In this document: piece after piece, positions 41,037 to 50,499 of the stretch | Position numbering within the stretch: position 1 is the stretch's first letter | Layout: every line of letters starts with the position of its first letter | NCBI GenBank assembly: GCA_905221605.1 | Contig: CAJNDS010002413.1 | Location: forward strand, 799,423 to 863,422 | DNA: 64,000 bases | Source: Symbiodinium natans | Lineage: Eukaryota; Sar; Dinophyceae; Suessiales; Symbiodiniaceae | Direction of reading: 5' to 3' | The notes under the pieces: generated by a model | What the model was told of the DNA's origin: nothing | The model's input: the letters and a program-made list of their open reading frames with translations, nothing else | The model's database searches: none | Program-made: the position numbers and the translations under genes

Positions 41037-41715
41037 CACAAGAGCGCGCTGCCGATGCCGCGGCCTTGGACGGCTTTCGGGGTGCAATTGGGCTCAGGGT
41101 TTAGGCCGAGTTTAGGGTTTAGGGTTTAGGGTTTAGGGCTTAGGGCTTAGGGCTTAGGGCTAGGGTTTAGGGTTTAGGGCTTATTCGAGGGTTTCTAGTT
41201 AGCGTGGAAGAAAGAAGGCGAGTCTCGGATCCCCGCGGCACGTCCAGTTTTGGGTTTGGGGTTTTAGGGTCAGGGTTTATGGACGCGCGATTTTCACAAA
41301 TGGGTCGAGCGATGGACACACTGTTGACACAGTGTCCTATGCTCTGTCCTATGCTCGTGAACTATGCACCTATCATGGACGACATCAGGAATATAGGTGA
41401 GACTTAGGGTTAGGGTTTTAGGGTTAAGGACTTAATTAGGGTTGAGGGTTTTAGGGTTTTAGGGACTTAGGGTTTAGGGACTCGGGGTTGAGGGTATTAG
41501 GGTTTTAGCGTTGGGGTTTGGGGTTTAGGGTGCAGGGATTTGGGACTCAGGGTTTAGGGCTTCAGGGTTTTAGGGCGTTAGGGATTAGGGCTTTAGGATT
41601 TTTAGCCTGGTGTTGAGGGGTTTAAAGGCATTTGCGGTCTTATGCTTGGTTCACGTTGGGGCGTTTACGGCAATTTGCGCGTGCTTCAGGACTGGTATTC
41701 GACCCTCAACCCTAA
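41037..41715 (+). CDS. Spliced gene end; one exon reads through telomeric repeat
   Basis: Exon 41037-41098 (HKSALPMPRPWTAFGVQLGS) joins in phase 2 across a TTTAGGG intron to exon 41203-41396, open for 64 codons: VEERRRVSDPRGTSS, a repeat-derived GFGVLGSGF, then MDARFSQMGRAMDTLLTQCP... with a CPML repeat, ending ATAG|GTGAGA. Last exon 41690-41715 (acceptor GCGTGCTTCAG) joins in phase 1: LVFDPQP-stop. Family unknown. Confidence 0.6.
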
Positions 41716-41799
41716 GTCCCTAGAACCCTAAAACCCTCAAACCTTGGCCCCTGAAACTCTACACCCTAAACTTTAAACCCAAAATCACGAAACCCTGAA

Positions 41800-42267
41800 C
41801 CCTAGCCCTAAACCCTAAACCCTAAACCCTAAACCCCAAACCCCAAACCCCAAACCCCAAACCCCAAACCCCAAACCCTAAACCCTAAACCCTAAACCCT
41901 AAACCCTAAACCCTAAACCCTAAACCCTAAACCCTAAACCCTAAACCCTAAACCCTAAACCCTAAACCCTAAACCCCTAAACCTAAACCTAAACCCTAAA
42001 CCCTAAAACCCTAAAACCTAACCTAAACCAAAACTAAACCTAAAACCCTAAACCTAAACCCCTAAACCCTAAACCCTAAACCCTAAACCCTAAACCCTAA
42101 AAACCTAAACCCTAAACCCTAAACCTAAACCCCCTAAACCCTAAACCCTGGCCCTAAACCCTAAACCCTAAACCCTAAACCCTAAACCCTAAACCCTAAA
42201 CCCTAAACCCTAAACCCTAAACCCTAAACCCTAAACCTTAAACCCTAAACCCTAAACCCTAAACCCC
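41800..42267. repeat. Long C-strand telomeric array with indel variants
   Basis: About 460 bp of CCCTAAA with CCCCAAA (41833-41877) and frame-breaking CCTAAA/CCCTAAAA units near 41975-42060. Confidence 0.95.
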
Positions 42268-42280
42268 AAAAAATCCTAGG

Positions 42281-43139
42281 ATGCCCCGCAACTGCTCCCC
42301 GAGGCGCCTGGAGGAGTTGGGCCTTGAGCCCTCCGAGACCAAGGTGAAGACTCTGAAGGAGACGGTTTGGGGGCTCTGTTTAGGGTTTAGGGTTTAGGGT
42401 TTAGGGTTTTCGGTTTTCGGTTTAGGGATCTAGGGTTTAGGGTCCCCTTAGAAGGTAACCAACCTCCAAAAAGGGTGCCCTCCTATAATATGGTTACTGG
42501 GTTTCCAAGATACCCCACATCCTCAACCTCGTGCCCCAAGCTTTAAATCTTTAAAGGGTTGAGGGTTTTGGACCCTGGACCCTGAAACTCGAGAAGCCCC
42601 TGAAGCCCCATAAAGCTCGCCCCCCCCGCCCCAAAGCCAAAAGCAAAAAACCCTAAACCGTAAACCCTAAACCCTAAGAGCCCCCCTAAGGCCACCCGGT
42701 TCCCCTCCACAGGAGTTCGTCTGTCAGCACACGCGCATCGCGCCCGTCAAGCAGCGGATGGAGTTCCGGGGCCGCGTCCTCAAGGAGCTTGGGGGGGGGG
42801 GGGGGGACCCTAAACCCTAAACCCTAAATTGCTAATTCTTAGACCCCAGACCCCGAAACCCAGGACTTCAGGGGATGAAGTAATTAGGGTTTTTGCACAC
42901 GGGTCGTGGGGTAGGTACCTAGGCTTTGCCGAGGGAACTGCAGGGAAGCTTGGGGAGCCGGGGAGCCTTCGGGAGCAGTAGTGAGTGTGGCACCTTGGGT
43001 TGCATACCCCCCTTGAATCCCCTCCCTTAAGAACCCTATCATAAACCCTAGCCCTAAACCCTAAACCCCTTGGGCAGGATGACATGACTTTGGAGCAGTG
43101 CGGCCTCGCGCAAGGAGGCCACCAGACCGGGCTGAAAGG
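42281..43139 (+). CDS. Ubiquitin-like domain gene in three exons
   Basis: Exon A 42281-42364 ends in LGLEPSETKVKTLKET, matching the strand 2 / helix start of ubiquitin (LEVEPSDT..NVK). Exon B 42713-42784, after CCCCTCCACAG, reads EFVCQHTRIAPVKQRMEFRG..., matching IPPDQQRLIFAGKQL. Exon C 43078-43139, after TTGGGCAG, reads DDMTLEQCGLAQGG, matching GRTLSDYNIQ. All joins are phase 0. Donor A is ACG|GTTTGG; donor B is AAG|GAGCTT, a GA donor of the kind known in dinoflagellates. Intron 1 opens with TTTAGGG and closes with CCCTAAA; intron 2 holds CCCTAAA at both ends. No C-terminal GG tail is seen, so it is a ubiquitin-fold domain in a larger protein; a possible next exon starts at 43652. Confidence 0.75.
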
Positions 43140-43729
43140 GTTTGGGGTTTAGGGTTTAGGGTTTAGGGTTTAGGGTTCCCGTCCCTCCCTTTCTGCGGAT
43201 GGTGGGTTTTGGGGGCTTTCCCCCTAGGGTTCATGGGATTCAGGGTTGAGGGTTTAGGGTTTAGGGTTTAGGGTTAGTGTGTAGGTTTAGGGCTTCCCCT
43301 CTGCCCCCTGTGGTTCGTGGTGGGTTTTTACGCTTCAGGGATAGGGGTCAGGGTTACGGGTTTAGGTTTTATACTTCAAGAACCCACAACCTACTTCTTT
43401 GCAGGTTCCCTTAAGAATCCTATAGCGGGTGTTTATAAAAAGAGCCTATAAAAAAGTAGGTTATGGGTTTTAGGTTTTTGGGCCCAGGGTGCCAGACCTT
43501 GCAGCTGTTGCTAAACTCTAAACCCGAAACCCTAAACCCTAAATCCTAAACCCTAAACCCTATACCCTAAACCCTAAACCATACATGTTGGAAATCTCGG
43601 ACCCTCAGCCCTACCTCCTCAACCACCCGCTCCCCTTCTGCCCCCAACAAGCGCAGGCCAGATCTTCATGGAGGCCCAATGCGCTGGAGGGCCGGGGTGG
43701 TGACTTTGCCACAAGGGCTGGGGTTTAGG

Positions 43730-43808
43730 GTTTAGGGTTTAGGGTTTAGGGTTTAGGGTTTAGGGTTTAGGGTTTAGGGTTTAGGGTTTAGGGTTTAGGG
43801 TTTAGGGT
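43730..43808. repeat. G-strand telomeric array
   Basis: About 11 TTTAGGG units following the possible exon 43652-43720. Confidence 0.95.
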
Positions 43809-43876
43809 TTTGGGTTTGGGGCTTCTGGGTTTAGGGTTTTGGGGCCCCCAAACGTAAACTTCTTAAAGCCCTACAG

Positions 43877-44093
43877 CCGAAGCTCTCAACGATCAACGCC
43901 TGAATCCCAAAATCCTTCACCCAAGAACTGAGGTTTAGGGTTTAGGGTTTAGGGTTTAGGGTTTAGGGTTTAGGGTTTAGGGTTTAGGGTTCAGGGTTCA
44001 GGGTTCAGGGTTCAGGGTTCAGGGTCCTCTTTTTTTACACTTAAACAAACCGGGAGCTTCCGTCGGATGCAGAAGCCTTATAAACCTTGGTAG
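43877..44093 (+). CDS. Two-exon gene end
   Basis: Exon 43877-43932 (acceptor AAAGCCCTACAG) reads EALNDQRLNPKILHPRTE and ends GAG|GTTTAG. A pure G-strand array with TTCAGGG units forms the intron. Exon 44073-44093 (acceptor CGTCGGATGCAG) continues in phase 0: KPYKPW-stop. Confidence 0.45.
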
Positions 44094-44099
44094 CCCAGT

Positions 44100-44985
44100 G
44101 GTACTAAACCCTAAACCCTAAACCCTAAACCCTAAACCCTAAACCCTAAACCCTAAACCCTAAACCCTAAACCCTCTTTTTGGATCTGGGTGCCCTTATG
44201 ACTTACTTCTCCCACAGCTGAACTTTAAACTTTTTGGGAACCTTTTTGGGTTTCCTGATTTAGTAGGAATAAAAAAGTTTAACGCTTTGTCCCTTGGTTA
44301 TTGGAGAAGTGAGATAAAGCAACCAGCCCACATCAGGGTGCCCTTATGTTAATGTGGTTACTCTTTGTCATAGTTGGGTAGCATTTTACATTTTTAAGGG
44401 TACTTGAACCCAATAAGGAATAACATTAGATTTTTAATATTATCCCCACCAACAACTAGGACTGGGCTAGGTGTTGGGTGCAGGGGGGGGGGGCGGAGGC
44501 TCCTTCGACTGAAACGCATTTACGGTTCAGAGTTTTGGGGTTTTAGGGTTTTAAGTTTTTTTACTTTTTAGGTTTTTGGGGTTTTAGGGTTTTAGGGTTT
44601 TAGGATCTTCGGGTGTTAGGTTTTAAGGTTTTAGGGGGTTTTAGGATTTCGGGGTTTCAGGGTTTAGGGTTTAGGGCTTACGCGCTTCGGGGCTTAGTGG
44701 CTTATGGGCTTAGCTGGGGCTTATTTGGAGTATAAGTTTCAAGTTCTAGGGACCCTAATTCTTCAATAGTCGAATTGGCCCTATTTTCAAAGCCACCCCA
44801 AGCTCACCCACGTTTGGGTTCAGGGCAGGTGGGGATGATCGCTAAGTTCTCGCTTTGCAGGGTTCTCGGCTTTGTTCTTACAGGGTGTGGGGTCAAAAGG
44901 GATAGGGCTTGAGGCAGTGTCCCTAAACCCTAAACCCGAAATCCTAAACCCTAAACGACCCTAAACCCCAAGTCCCAACGAAAAG
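44100..44985. other. Array, dispersed repeat copies, no gene
   Basis: C-strand array 44106-44175. GGGTGCCCTTATG(ACTT/TTAATGTGG) occurs at 44186 and 44336; relatives at 27795 and 42472. Degenerate G-strand sequence follows to 44690. Confidence 0.45.
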
Positions 44986-44990
44986 CCGAG

Positions 44991-45301
44991 GTTTTGGCAC
45001 TGAGCCGCTTGAGAAGGGCCTCCGGGGCACGCGACAAGGGGTTTGGGGTTGAGACGTGAAATCCCTAAAGCCCAAACCCCAAACCCTAAACCCGGGTTTA
45101 GGGTTTAGGGTTTAGGGTTTAGGGTTTAGGGTTTAGGGTTTAACCCCAAACCCTAAACTCTAAACCCCGAAGCCTTAAACCGTAAACCCCAAACACTATT
45201 GGTCGACGGTGCATCTTCAGGCCGAAGGCCAAACCATGCAACCGACCAAGAGCGACTCAGGGGAATCCCCCTCCGATCTTTTGTGGCGGTTCAGGTTTTA
45301 A
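44991..45301 (+). CDS. Two-exon gene end, Ser/Gln-rich
   Basis: Exon 44991-45040 (after AAAAGCCGAG) reads FGTEPLEKGLRGTRQG in phase 1, ending GGG|GTTTGG. Exon 45221-45301 (acceptor GTGCATCTTCAG) continues in phase 0: AEGQTMQPTKSDSGESPSDL..., TAA. Alternative frames exist for each exon, but this pair alone is phase-consistent and protein-like. Confidence 0.45.
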
Positions 45302-45378
45302 CCCTAAACTCTAAACCCAAAACACCCTAAAACCCTCAACCCTAGACACCAAGCCCTAAACCCCGAACCCCAATCAAC

Positions 45379-45477
45379 ATGACGCTGCCCTGGATTTCCG
45401 CGGTTTGCTGCGGATCCCCTCCTGAACCGCTCCAGAAGCAATGCGTCGACCTCCCGCGTGCTCAAAGGCGATTGTAG
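45379..45477 (+). CDS. Complete short ORF, 32 aa
   Basis: ATG to TAG without introns: MTLPWISAVCCGSPPEPLQK.... Sits between degenerate arrays. May be a last exon rather than a whole gene. Confidence 0.35.
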   Translation: MTLPWISAVCCGSPPEPLQKQCVDLPRAQRRL

Positions 45478-45534
45478 GGCTGAGAGTCAGTGGCTGCTGT
45501 GCTTTTTGCTGGCGGTAGGGTGTATATAGGGTTT

Positions 45535-46260
45535 CGGGCTCAGGGTTTAGGGTTTAGGGTTTCGGGTTTAGGGTTTAGGGTTTCGGGTTTAGGGTTTAGG
45601 GTTTCGGGTTTCGGGTTTCGGGTTTAGGGTTTCGGGTTTAGGGTTCAGGGTTTAGGGCTTCGGGGATTTGGAGTGCAGGGTCCCAGAAGGTTTGGGTTCG
45701 AGGTGCAGGGAGCATAAAGCTTTGGGCTTCAGGGTTCGAGCTCAGGGTTTAGGGTTTAGGGTTTAGGGTTTAGGGTTTAGGGCTTAGGGCCTAGGGCTTA
45801 GGGCTTAGGGTTAGGGCTTTAGAGCTCGGGGCTTGACATCTCCGCGCCCATAAGACCTCAAGGCCCTGCAAGCTCCCCGCGTTTAGGGTTTAAGGTTCAG
45901 GGTTCAGGGTTTAGGGTTTAGGGTTTAGGGTTTAGAAACCCTACACCCTAAACCCGAAGCCCTGAGAGCCTGAGACCCTGAAGCCCGAACGCTAAGGCCC
46001 AAACCCTATTTCTAGACCCTGAGCCCTAAACCCTGAAACCCTGAACCCCTAAACCCTACCCGACACTGAAACCCTATCCTGAAACCCTAAACCCTGAACC
46101 CCGAAACCCTGAAACCCTACATCCCTAAACCCTAAACCCTAGACCCTACAGCCTACACCCTACAGCCTACACCCTAGCCCAAAACCCTAAACCCCTGAAC
46201 CCCGCAACCCTAAACCCTAAACCCTAGCCCTAAACCCCAAACCCCTAAACCCTGTCAATC
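45535..46260. repeat. Variant arrays TTTCGGG/TTTAGGG and C-strand
   Basis: TTTCGGG alternates with TTTAGGG at 45550-45640; CTTAGGG block 45778-45810; degenerate CCCTGAA/CCCTAAA to 46250. Confidence 0.7.
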
Positions 46261-46266
46261 CCTAAG

Positions 46267-46572
46267 GCCCCTCTGCCACGCACTGGCGAATTGCGAGCCC
46301 GAACCCCAGCGCTGGGGATTTCTTTGGGTTGAGGGTTTAGGGTTTATGGGTATAGGATTTAGGGTCTAGGGTTTAGGGTTGGGTTTAAGGGTTTAGGGTC
46401 TTCAAGTTTAGGGCTTGGGGTTCAGGGTTCAGGATTTCAGGGCTTCAAGGGCGTCGGCGTCTGGGAGTGTGGGGGGTGGGGGTGGTACAATGTACCTTGA
46501 AATTCAGCAGGCTATGACTGTGCATATCGGTTCCTTGGATTTCTAGGACATGATCAAAACAGTCCTTGGTAG
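46267..46572 (+). CDS. Two-exon gene end
   Basis: Exon 46267-46327 (acceptor CCCTAAG from an array) reads APLPRTGELRARTPALGISL and ends TTGG|GTTGAG. Exon 46508-46572 (acceptor TTGAAATTCAG) continues in phase 1: GYDCAYRFLGFLGHDQNSPW, TAG. Intron is degenerate G-strand repeat. Confidence 0.5.
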
Positions 46573-46628
46573 TATGGGTGTTTGCAGTGTCGCAGTCTTG
46601 CTGACCATAGCCAGGGTTCAAGGCGCAG

Positions 46629-46721
46629 GTTGTTTTGTTTGATATCCCGAGGGCAGTGTTTGTTCAGGCTGGGGCGTTCGTAGTACTGCGTAGGGACGTG
46701 TTCCTAAAGTCTCAACCCTGA
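46629..46721 (+). CDS. Terminal exon, hydrophobic
   Basis: Acceptor TTCAAGGCGCAG; VVLFDIPRAVFVQAGAFVVL..., TGA at 46719-46721. Thirty residues, beta-rich or membrane-associated. Confidence 0.5.
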   Translation, partial: VVLFDIPRAVFVQAGAFVVLRRDVFLKSQP

Positions 46722-46980
46722 GCCCTAAATCTCCTGAACCTTATGCCCTGAACCCCAGACCCTAGTCCCGGAAATCCGAAGCCCTGAGCCCCAAAGCCTA
46801 AACCCCTGAACCCGGAACCCTAAGCCCTAAACCCTGAACCCTAAACACTAAACCCTAAACCCTTTTGGGATTTAGGGTTGAGGGTGGATGTAGGGCTCAA
46901 GATGTAGGGTTGCCCTGATCTGCCACGCACCTCTGCTTTTGAGGGGCCCCAACCCCCTGACATGGCAAAACACCCAATAG

Positions 46981-47048
46981 GCTGCCGTAAACACGCCTTT
47001 AGTCACCTTCTGTGCCCGGAGAAGTGCACCCGAAACCCTAAACCCTAA
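46981..47048 (+). CDS. Terminal exon with His/Cys and array-encoded stop
   Basis: Acceptor AACACCCAATAG; CRKHAFSHLLCPEKCTR then NPKP and TAA from CCCTAAA. The C..H...H..C..C spacing could bind metal, but no known finger matches. Confidence 0.45.
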
Positions 47049-47229
47049 ACCCTAAACCCTAAACCCGAAACCCTAAACCCTAAACCCTAAACCCTAAACC
47101 CTAAACCCTAAACCCTAAACCCTAAACCCTAAGCCCTAAACCCTAAACCCTAAGCCCTAAGCCCTAAGCCCTAAGCCCTAAGCCCTAAGCCCTAAACCCT
47201 AAACCCTAACCACCTGTTTGGGAGTGCAG

Positions 47230-47482
47230 GGACTCGTGGCTTCGGGGTTGACTGTGGGCGTTGATAGGGTTTTCCGGGTCCAAACCCTGAACCCTAAACC
47301 CTTGTAAACTCACCAAATCTCCACTCCCACAGCTGTTTTTTTTTTTTTTTTTTTTTTTTTCGTTTGCTTCCGCGCAAACTTAATTGCAGGGGCCTGAGTA
47401 CTTAGAATATGGTTTTGGCGCTGATCGCAGTATAACTCTAGAAGGGACAACGAGGGAAGCCAGCTACACCGATTGTCCTTGA
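47230..47482 (+). CDS. Two-exon gene end, T-rich branch region
   Basis: Exon 47230-47268 (acceptor GGGAGTGCAG) reads GLVASGLTVGVDR and ends AGG|GTTTTC. The intron contains CCCTAAA units and a run of 22 T at 47339-47360 before acceptor CTTAATTGCAG. Exon 47390-47482 continues in phase 0: GPEYLEYGFGADRSITLEGT..., TGA. Confidence 0.55.
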
Positions 47483-47550
47483 AGAAGCGCCCTGGGCGTT
47501 GTCTTTTGAAAATTCTGGAGTTCATGACAAACATCTCTCCCACACTCCAG

Positions 47551-47639
47551 GAGACTTGCCGTCCTTCGCTCAGGGTTTGAACCAGCAGCTGGGTCGCGTG
47601 TACCAGGTGCAGCCGGAAGATACAGACGTCCTGGTGTGA
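47551..47639 (+). CDS. Terminal exon, unknown
   Basis: Acceptor CCCACACTCCAG; DLPSFAQGLNQQLGRVYQVQ..., TGA at 47637-47639. Another open frame (LLKILEFMTNISPTLQ) covers part of the same bases. Confidence 0.45.
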
Positions 47640-47690
47640 CACGCGTTTGGGCGTAAGTCCATCCACCTTCGCACCATTCTCTCGCGGCAG

Positions 47691-47780
47691 GCGACCGCGT
47701 GCATTGTGGAGAGCAATCATTCTGAGCACCGGGCGGTGTTGCACGTTCTGGACCGGCCTTTTCGGCAGTACTATCAGTAA
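47691..47780 (+). CDS. Terminal exon, unknown
   Basis: Acceptor ATTCTCTCGCGGCAG; ATACIVESNHSEHRAVLHVL..., TAA at 47778-47780. Soluble, His-rich. Confidence 0.5.
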   Translation, partial: ATACIVESNHSEHRAVLHVLDRPFRQYYQ

Positions 47781-47818
47781 TTATTCCGACCCTTATATTG
47801 CCCTAGTAGCTCTAAACC

Positions 47819-48105
47819 CTCAACCCCCTAAACCCCCCTAACCCCTAACCCCTAACCCCTAACCCCTAACCCCTAACCCCGAACCCCTAACCCCTAACCC
47901 CTAACCCCTAACCCCTAACCCCTAACCCCTAACCCCTAACCCCTAAACCCTAAACCCTAAACCCTAAACCCTAAACCCTAAACCCTAAACCCCCTAAACC
48001 CTAAACCCTAAACCCTAAACCCTAAACCCTAAACCCTAAACCCTAAACCCTAAACCCTAAACCCTAAACCCTAAACCCTAAACCCTAAACCCTAGCCCTA
48101 AACCC
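47819..48105. repeat. CCCCTAA then CCCTAAA array
   Basis: About sixteen CCCCTAA units (47831-47945) pass abruptly into CCCTAAA. Two registers of C and A count in one array. Confidence 0.95.
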
Positions 48106-48127
48106 CAAACCCTTCAACCCTCCACAG

Positions 48128-48184
48128 GCTGTCCCTTGCCCGCCACCTCCTTGCCGAAGCGGGGCCTCATCGCGACAGGCGGGA
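48128..48184 (+). CDS. Exon duplicated across an array
   Basis: Acceptor CCCTCCACAG; LSLARHLLAEAGPHRDRR, donor GGGA|GTGAGC. Its last about 30 bases recur after the array at 48375. Confidence 0.5.
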
Positions 48185-48405
48185 GTGAGCTTTATGCTTT
48201 AGGGTTTAGGGTTTACGGTTTTGGGGTTTTAGGGTTTTAGGGTTTTAGGGTTTTAGGGTTTTAGGGTTTTAGGGTTTTAGGGTTTTAGGGTTTTAGGGTT
48301 TTAGGGTTTTAGGGTTTTAGGGTTTTAGGGTTTTAGGGTTTAGGGTTTTGGGTTTAGGGTTTGTCCCTTAGCTTGGCCTCATCGCGACAGGCGGGATTGA
48401 GCTTT
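48163..48405. repeat. TTTTAGGG array between direct copies of exon sequence
   Basis: GGCCTCATCGCGACAGGCGG at 48163 and again at 48375, each followed by GA(G/T)TGAGCTTT; between them about 16 eight-base TTTTAGGG units. Confidence 0.9.
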
Positions 48406-48538
48406 GTGGGGGCTCTTGGAGGGCTCTTGGGAGGTTTGAAGGTTAGCAAGGCTTGGGGTTTAGGGTTTAGGGTTGAGGGTATATGGTTTAGGGTTTAGGG
48501 TTTAGGGTTTAATTAGGGGTTTGGGGCTTAGAGTAGTA

Positions 48539-48652
48539 GTTGGAGGTTCACGGTACTTAATACCCCCATGATAACTGTATCAGGGTTGAGGGTCTAGGGT
48601 TTAGGATTAGCTGTACTTATATCCCAATTATAACCACATAGTTTCCCACAAT
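48539..48652. mobile_element. Introner-like element, family A, split by telomeric repeat
   Basis: Left arm GTTGGAGGTTCACGGTACTT; telomere-like CAGGGTTGAGGGTCTAGGGT is inserted in the middle; TAGCTGTACTTATATCCCAA and TTATAACCACAT follow. 48650-48760 is A/T-rich and unassigned. Confidence 0.6.
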
Positions 48653-48839
48653 ACAATACAGTCTTATACATTTTCATACAATACAAAGAATTACATTTCA
48701 TTTAAGAACATTATATTTACATATATATATATACAGTGATTGTGTACTCCTCTTTCAAGGGGTGTTAAAGCACAGTTGTCCGTGGCCATTTCGTTACATC
48801 ATCCCTCCCGGCGCCACAAAAAAGCCCTGAACCGTTATC

Positions 48840-49270
48840 GTTTCGCACAACCCCAAACCCCAAACTCTAAACCTTTGCGAGGCAGCTCAAGATGATGACG
48901 GCGAAGCGCGACGAGGTGCCGCCACAATGCCAAAGTTGAAAGTTTCAGGGTGTAAGGTTGCTGTACAGGATTTCAGAACCCTAAGCTTTAAACCCTAAAC
49001 CCTAAACCCGAAGCCCTCAACCCTAAACCCTAAACCCCCTGAACCCCTAAAAAACCCCAAATCCTAAGCCCTGCACGAAAGAGTCGCCCCGCAGCTTCTC
49101 ACCCTTGGACCCCCTCAAGCACGTTTCGGGGTGCAGGCTTGAGGGTGCAGGGTGCAGGGTTTAGGGTTGGAGGGACAAAGACCCTCAGCAATCTGGCTCT
49201 GAGAAGCGGAGTGGGTCTTTGGGGGCACCAGGGAGTTCGCGAATAGGGGGTGGTTTAGGGTTTAGGGTTG
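48840..49270. other. Unassigned islands and degenerate repeats
   Basis: C-strand units near 48985-49035, island 49070-49255 without a supported frame. Confidence 0.35.
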
Positions 49271-49279
49271 AGGGTTCAG

Positions 49280-49560
49280 GGCTCGGATCATGAGCTGGAC
49301 CAGAAGTTCCAGCAGGCGCATGATTGCTACCTGCGCATGGACCTCTGCCTGGCAGACGTCATGGAGGCCTTCAGGTCCGCCTTCTTCTCGAAGCTCCGCG
49401 TCGACCCGCTGCAGTACGTTACCCTGCCAAGCGCCACTTACGACGCGATGCTCAAGTTTTGCCTGAGCCATAGGCCCGCGCACCTCATCTCGGACCACGA
49501 CATTTACAATGCGGTGCGAAGGTCCAGACCTACACGAGGGCCAACTCGCCCGAGCTGGGG
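49280..49560 (+). pseudogene. Family B DNA polymerase fragment, frameshifted
   Basis: After array-derived acceptor GGGTTCAG the frame reads FQQAHDCYLRMDLCLADVME, matching the Exo III motif (Y-x3-D) and following helix of protein-primed or Polinton-like type B polymerases; then VDPLQYVTLPSATYDAMLKF, the conserved region between exonuclease and palm, and LISDHDIYNAVR. At about 49520 the frame shifts and the next conserved part (VQTYTRANSPELG) continues one base out. Only this segment of a roughly 1000-residue enzyme is present; palm motifs are absent. Likely remnant of a mobile element or virus-like insertion, now an exon-like island. Confidence 0.65.
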
Positions 49561-49619
49561 GCCTCTCCCCTGTCATTCCCCTGTAATGGTGTTTTGAGCA
49601 CTTGTTTCCCTAATTCCAG

Positions 49620-49641
49620 ATGAAGAGCCAGCAAGCAGCAA
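49620..49641 (+). CDS. 22-base exon with consensus splice sites
   Basis: TTGTTTCCCTAATTCCAG precedes ATGAAGAGCCAGCAAGCAGC AA, then GTAAGC. Could follow the polymerase fragment. Codes MKSQQAA if ATG is in frame. Confidence 0.4.
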
Positions 49642-49651
49642 GTAAGCTCTT

Positions 49652-49652
<1 letters not shown>

Positions 49653-49705
<53 letters not shown>
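49653..49705. repeat. C homopolymer, 53 bases
   Basis: An uninterrupted C run inside the intron after the 22-base exon; it extends a pyrimidine tract to acceptor CTCTGTTCCAG at 49739. Length may be imprecise in the assembly. Confidence 0.9.
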
Positions 49706-49708
<3 letters not shown>

Positions 49709-50298
49709 TCCCTCATCCCCTCCCCCGCCTCTGTTCCAGCGCGCCTGGACCGCAGATGCTGAGCATCACAATAATCCTAAACCCTAAACCCAAAAACTTC
49801 ACACCCTCCTGCTGCCCAGGCCGCATGGGTGGCCATTAACCGAAAGTAAAAAACAAAAACCCTACGCACGCTAACCCATGAAATGCTAAGATAACACCTC
49901 CTTTCCACCTCAAATACAAGACCTTTAAGGGCGGAGTTCCAGGACTAAACGACGTCCTTGGGGATTTCAGGAGCCCCTCCTAAACCCGAAGCCCTGAACC
50001 CTGTATGTAAACCCAAAGCTCGAAACTCTAAGGGCCCTTGAAACCCCGCCCTAAGCCCTGAAAGCCCTAAGCCCCGAACCCGAATCCCAAAACCTTAGCC
50101 TAAACCCTAAACCCTAAGCCAAACCCTAAACCCTAAACCCTAACCCTAAAACCCAAACCCCAAACCCTCAACCCTAAACCCTAAACCCTAACCCTAAACC
50201 CCAAACCCTAAACCCTAAAACCCAAACCCAAACCCAACCCTAAACCCAAACCCTAAACCCCAAACCCTAAACCCTAACCCTAAACCCCAAAGTCGCAG

Positions 50299-50488
50299 AT
50301 CGTGGAACACTGCGAAGAGTGGGTGGGCGGCGACGCCGCGAACCAGCTGCACAACGAGTTTGAGCGCTGGGCTCAGAAAGGGTTTAGGGTTTGAGGGTTT
50401 AGGGTTTAGGGTTTAGGGTACAATGAGTTTGAGCTCCGGGCTCAGAGCGTCGTTTTCAGCTCAGGGCTTGGGGGCTTTGGGGGTTTAG
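50299..50488 (+). CDS. Gene end whose intron is an array between target copies
   Basis: Exon 50299-50381 (acceptor AAAGTCGCAG) reads IVEHCEEWVGGDAANQLHNE..., helical and acidic, ending AAAGG|GTTTAG. After five repeat units, ACAATGAGTTTGAGCTCCGG repeats the exon's own sequence (50351) and supplies acceptor GGGCTCAG. Exon 50446-50488 continues in phase 2: ASFSAQGLGALGV-stop. Confidence 0.55.
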
Positions 50489-50499
50489 GTTTTTTTGGG

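Noticed and set aside
47310-47744. 144-aa minus-strand frame
   Set aside because: Its end is a T22 run read as poly-Lys, and three + strand exons with acceptors cover the same bases.
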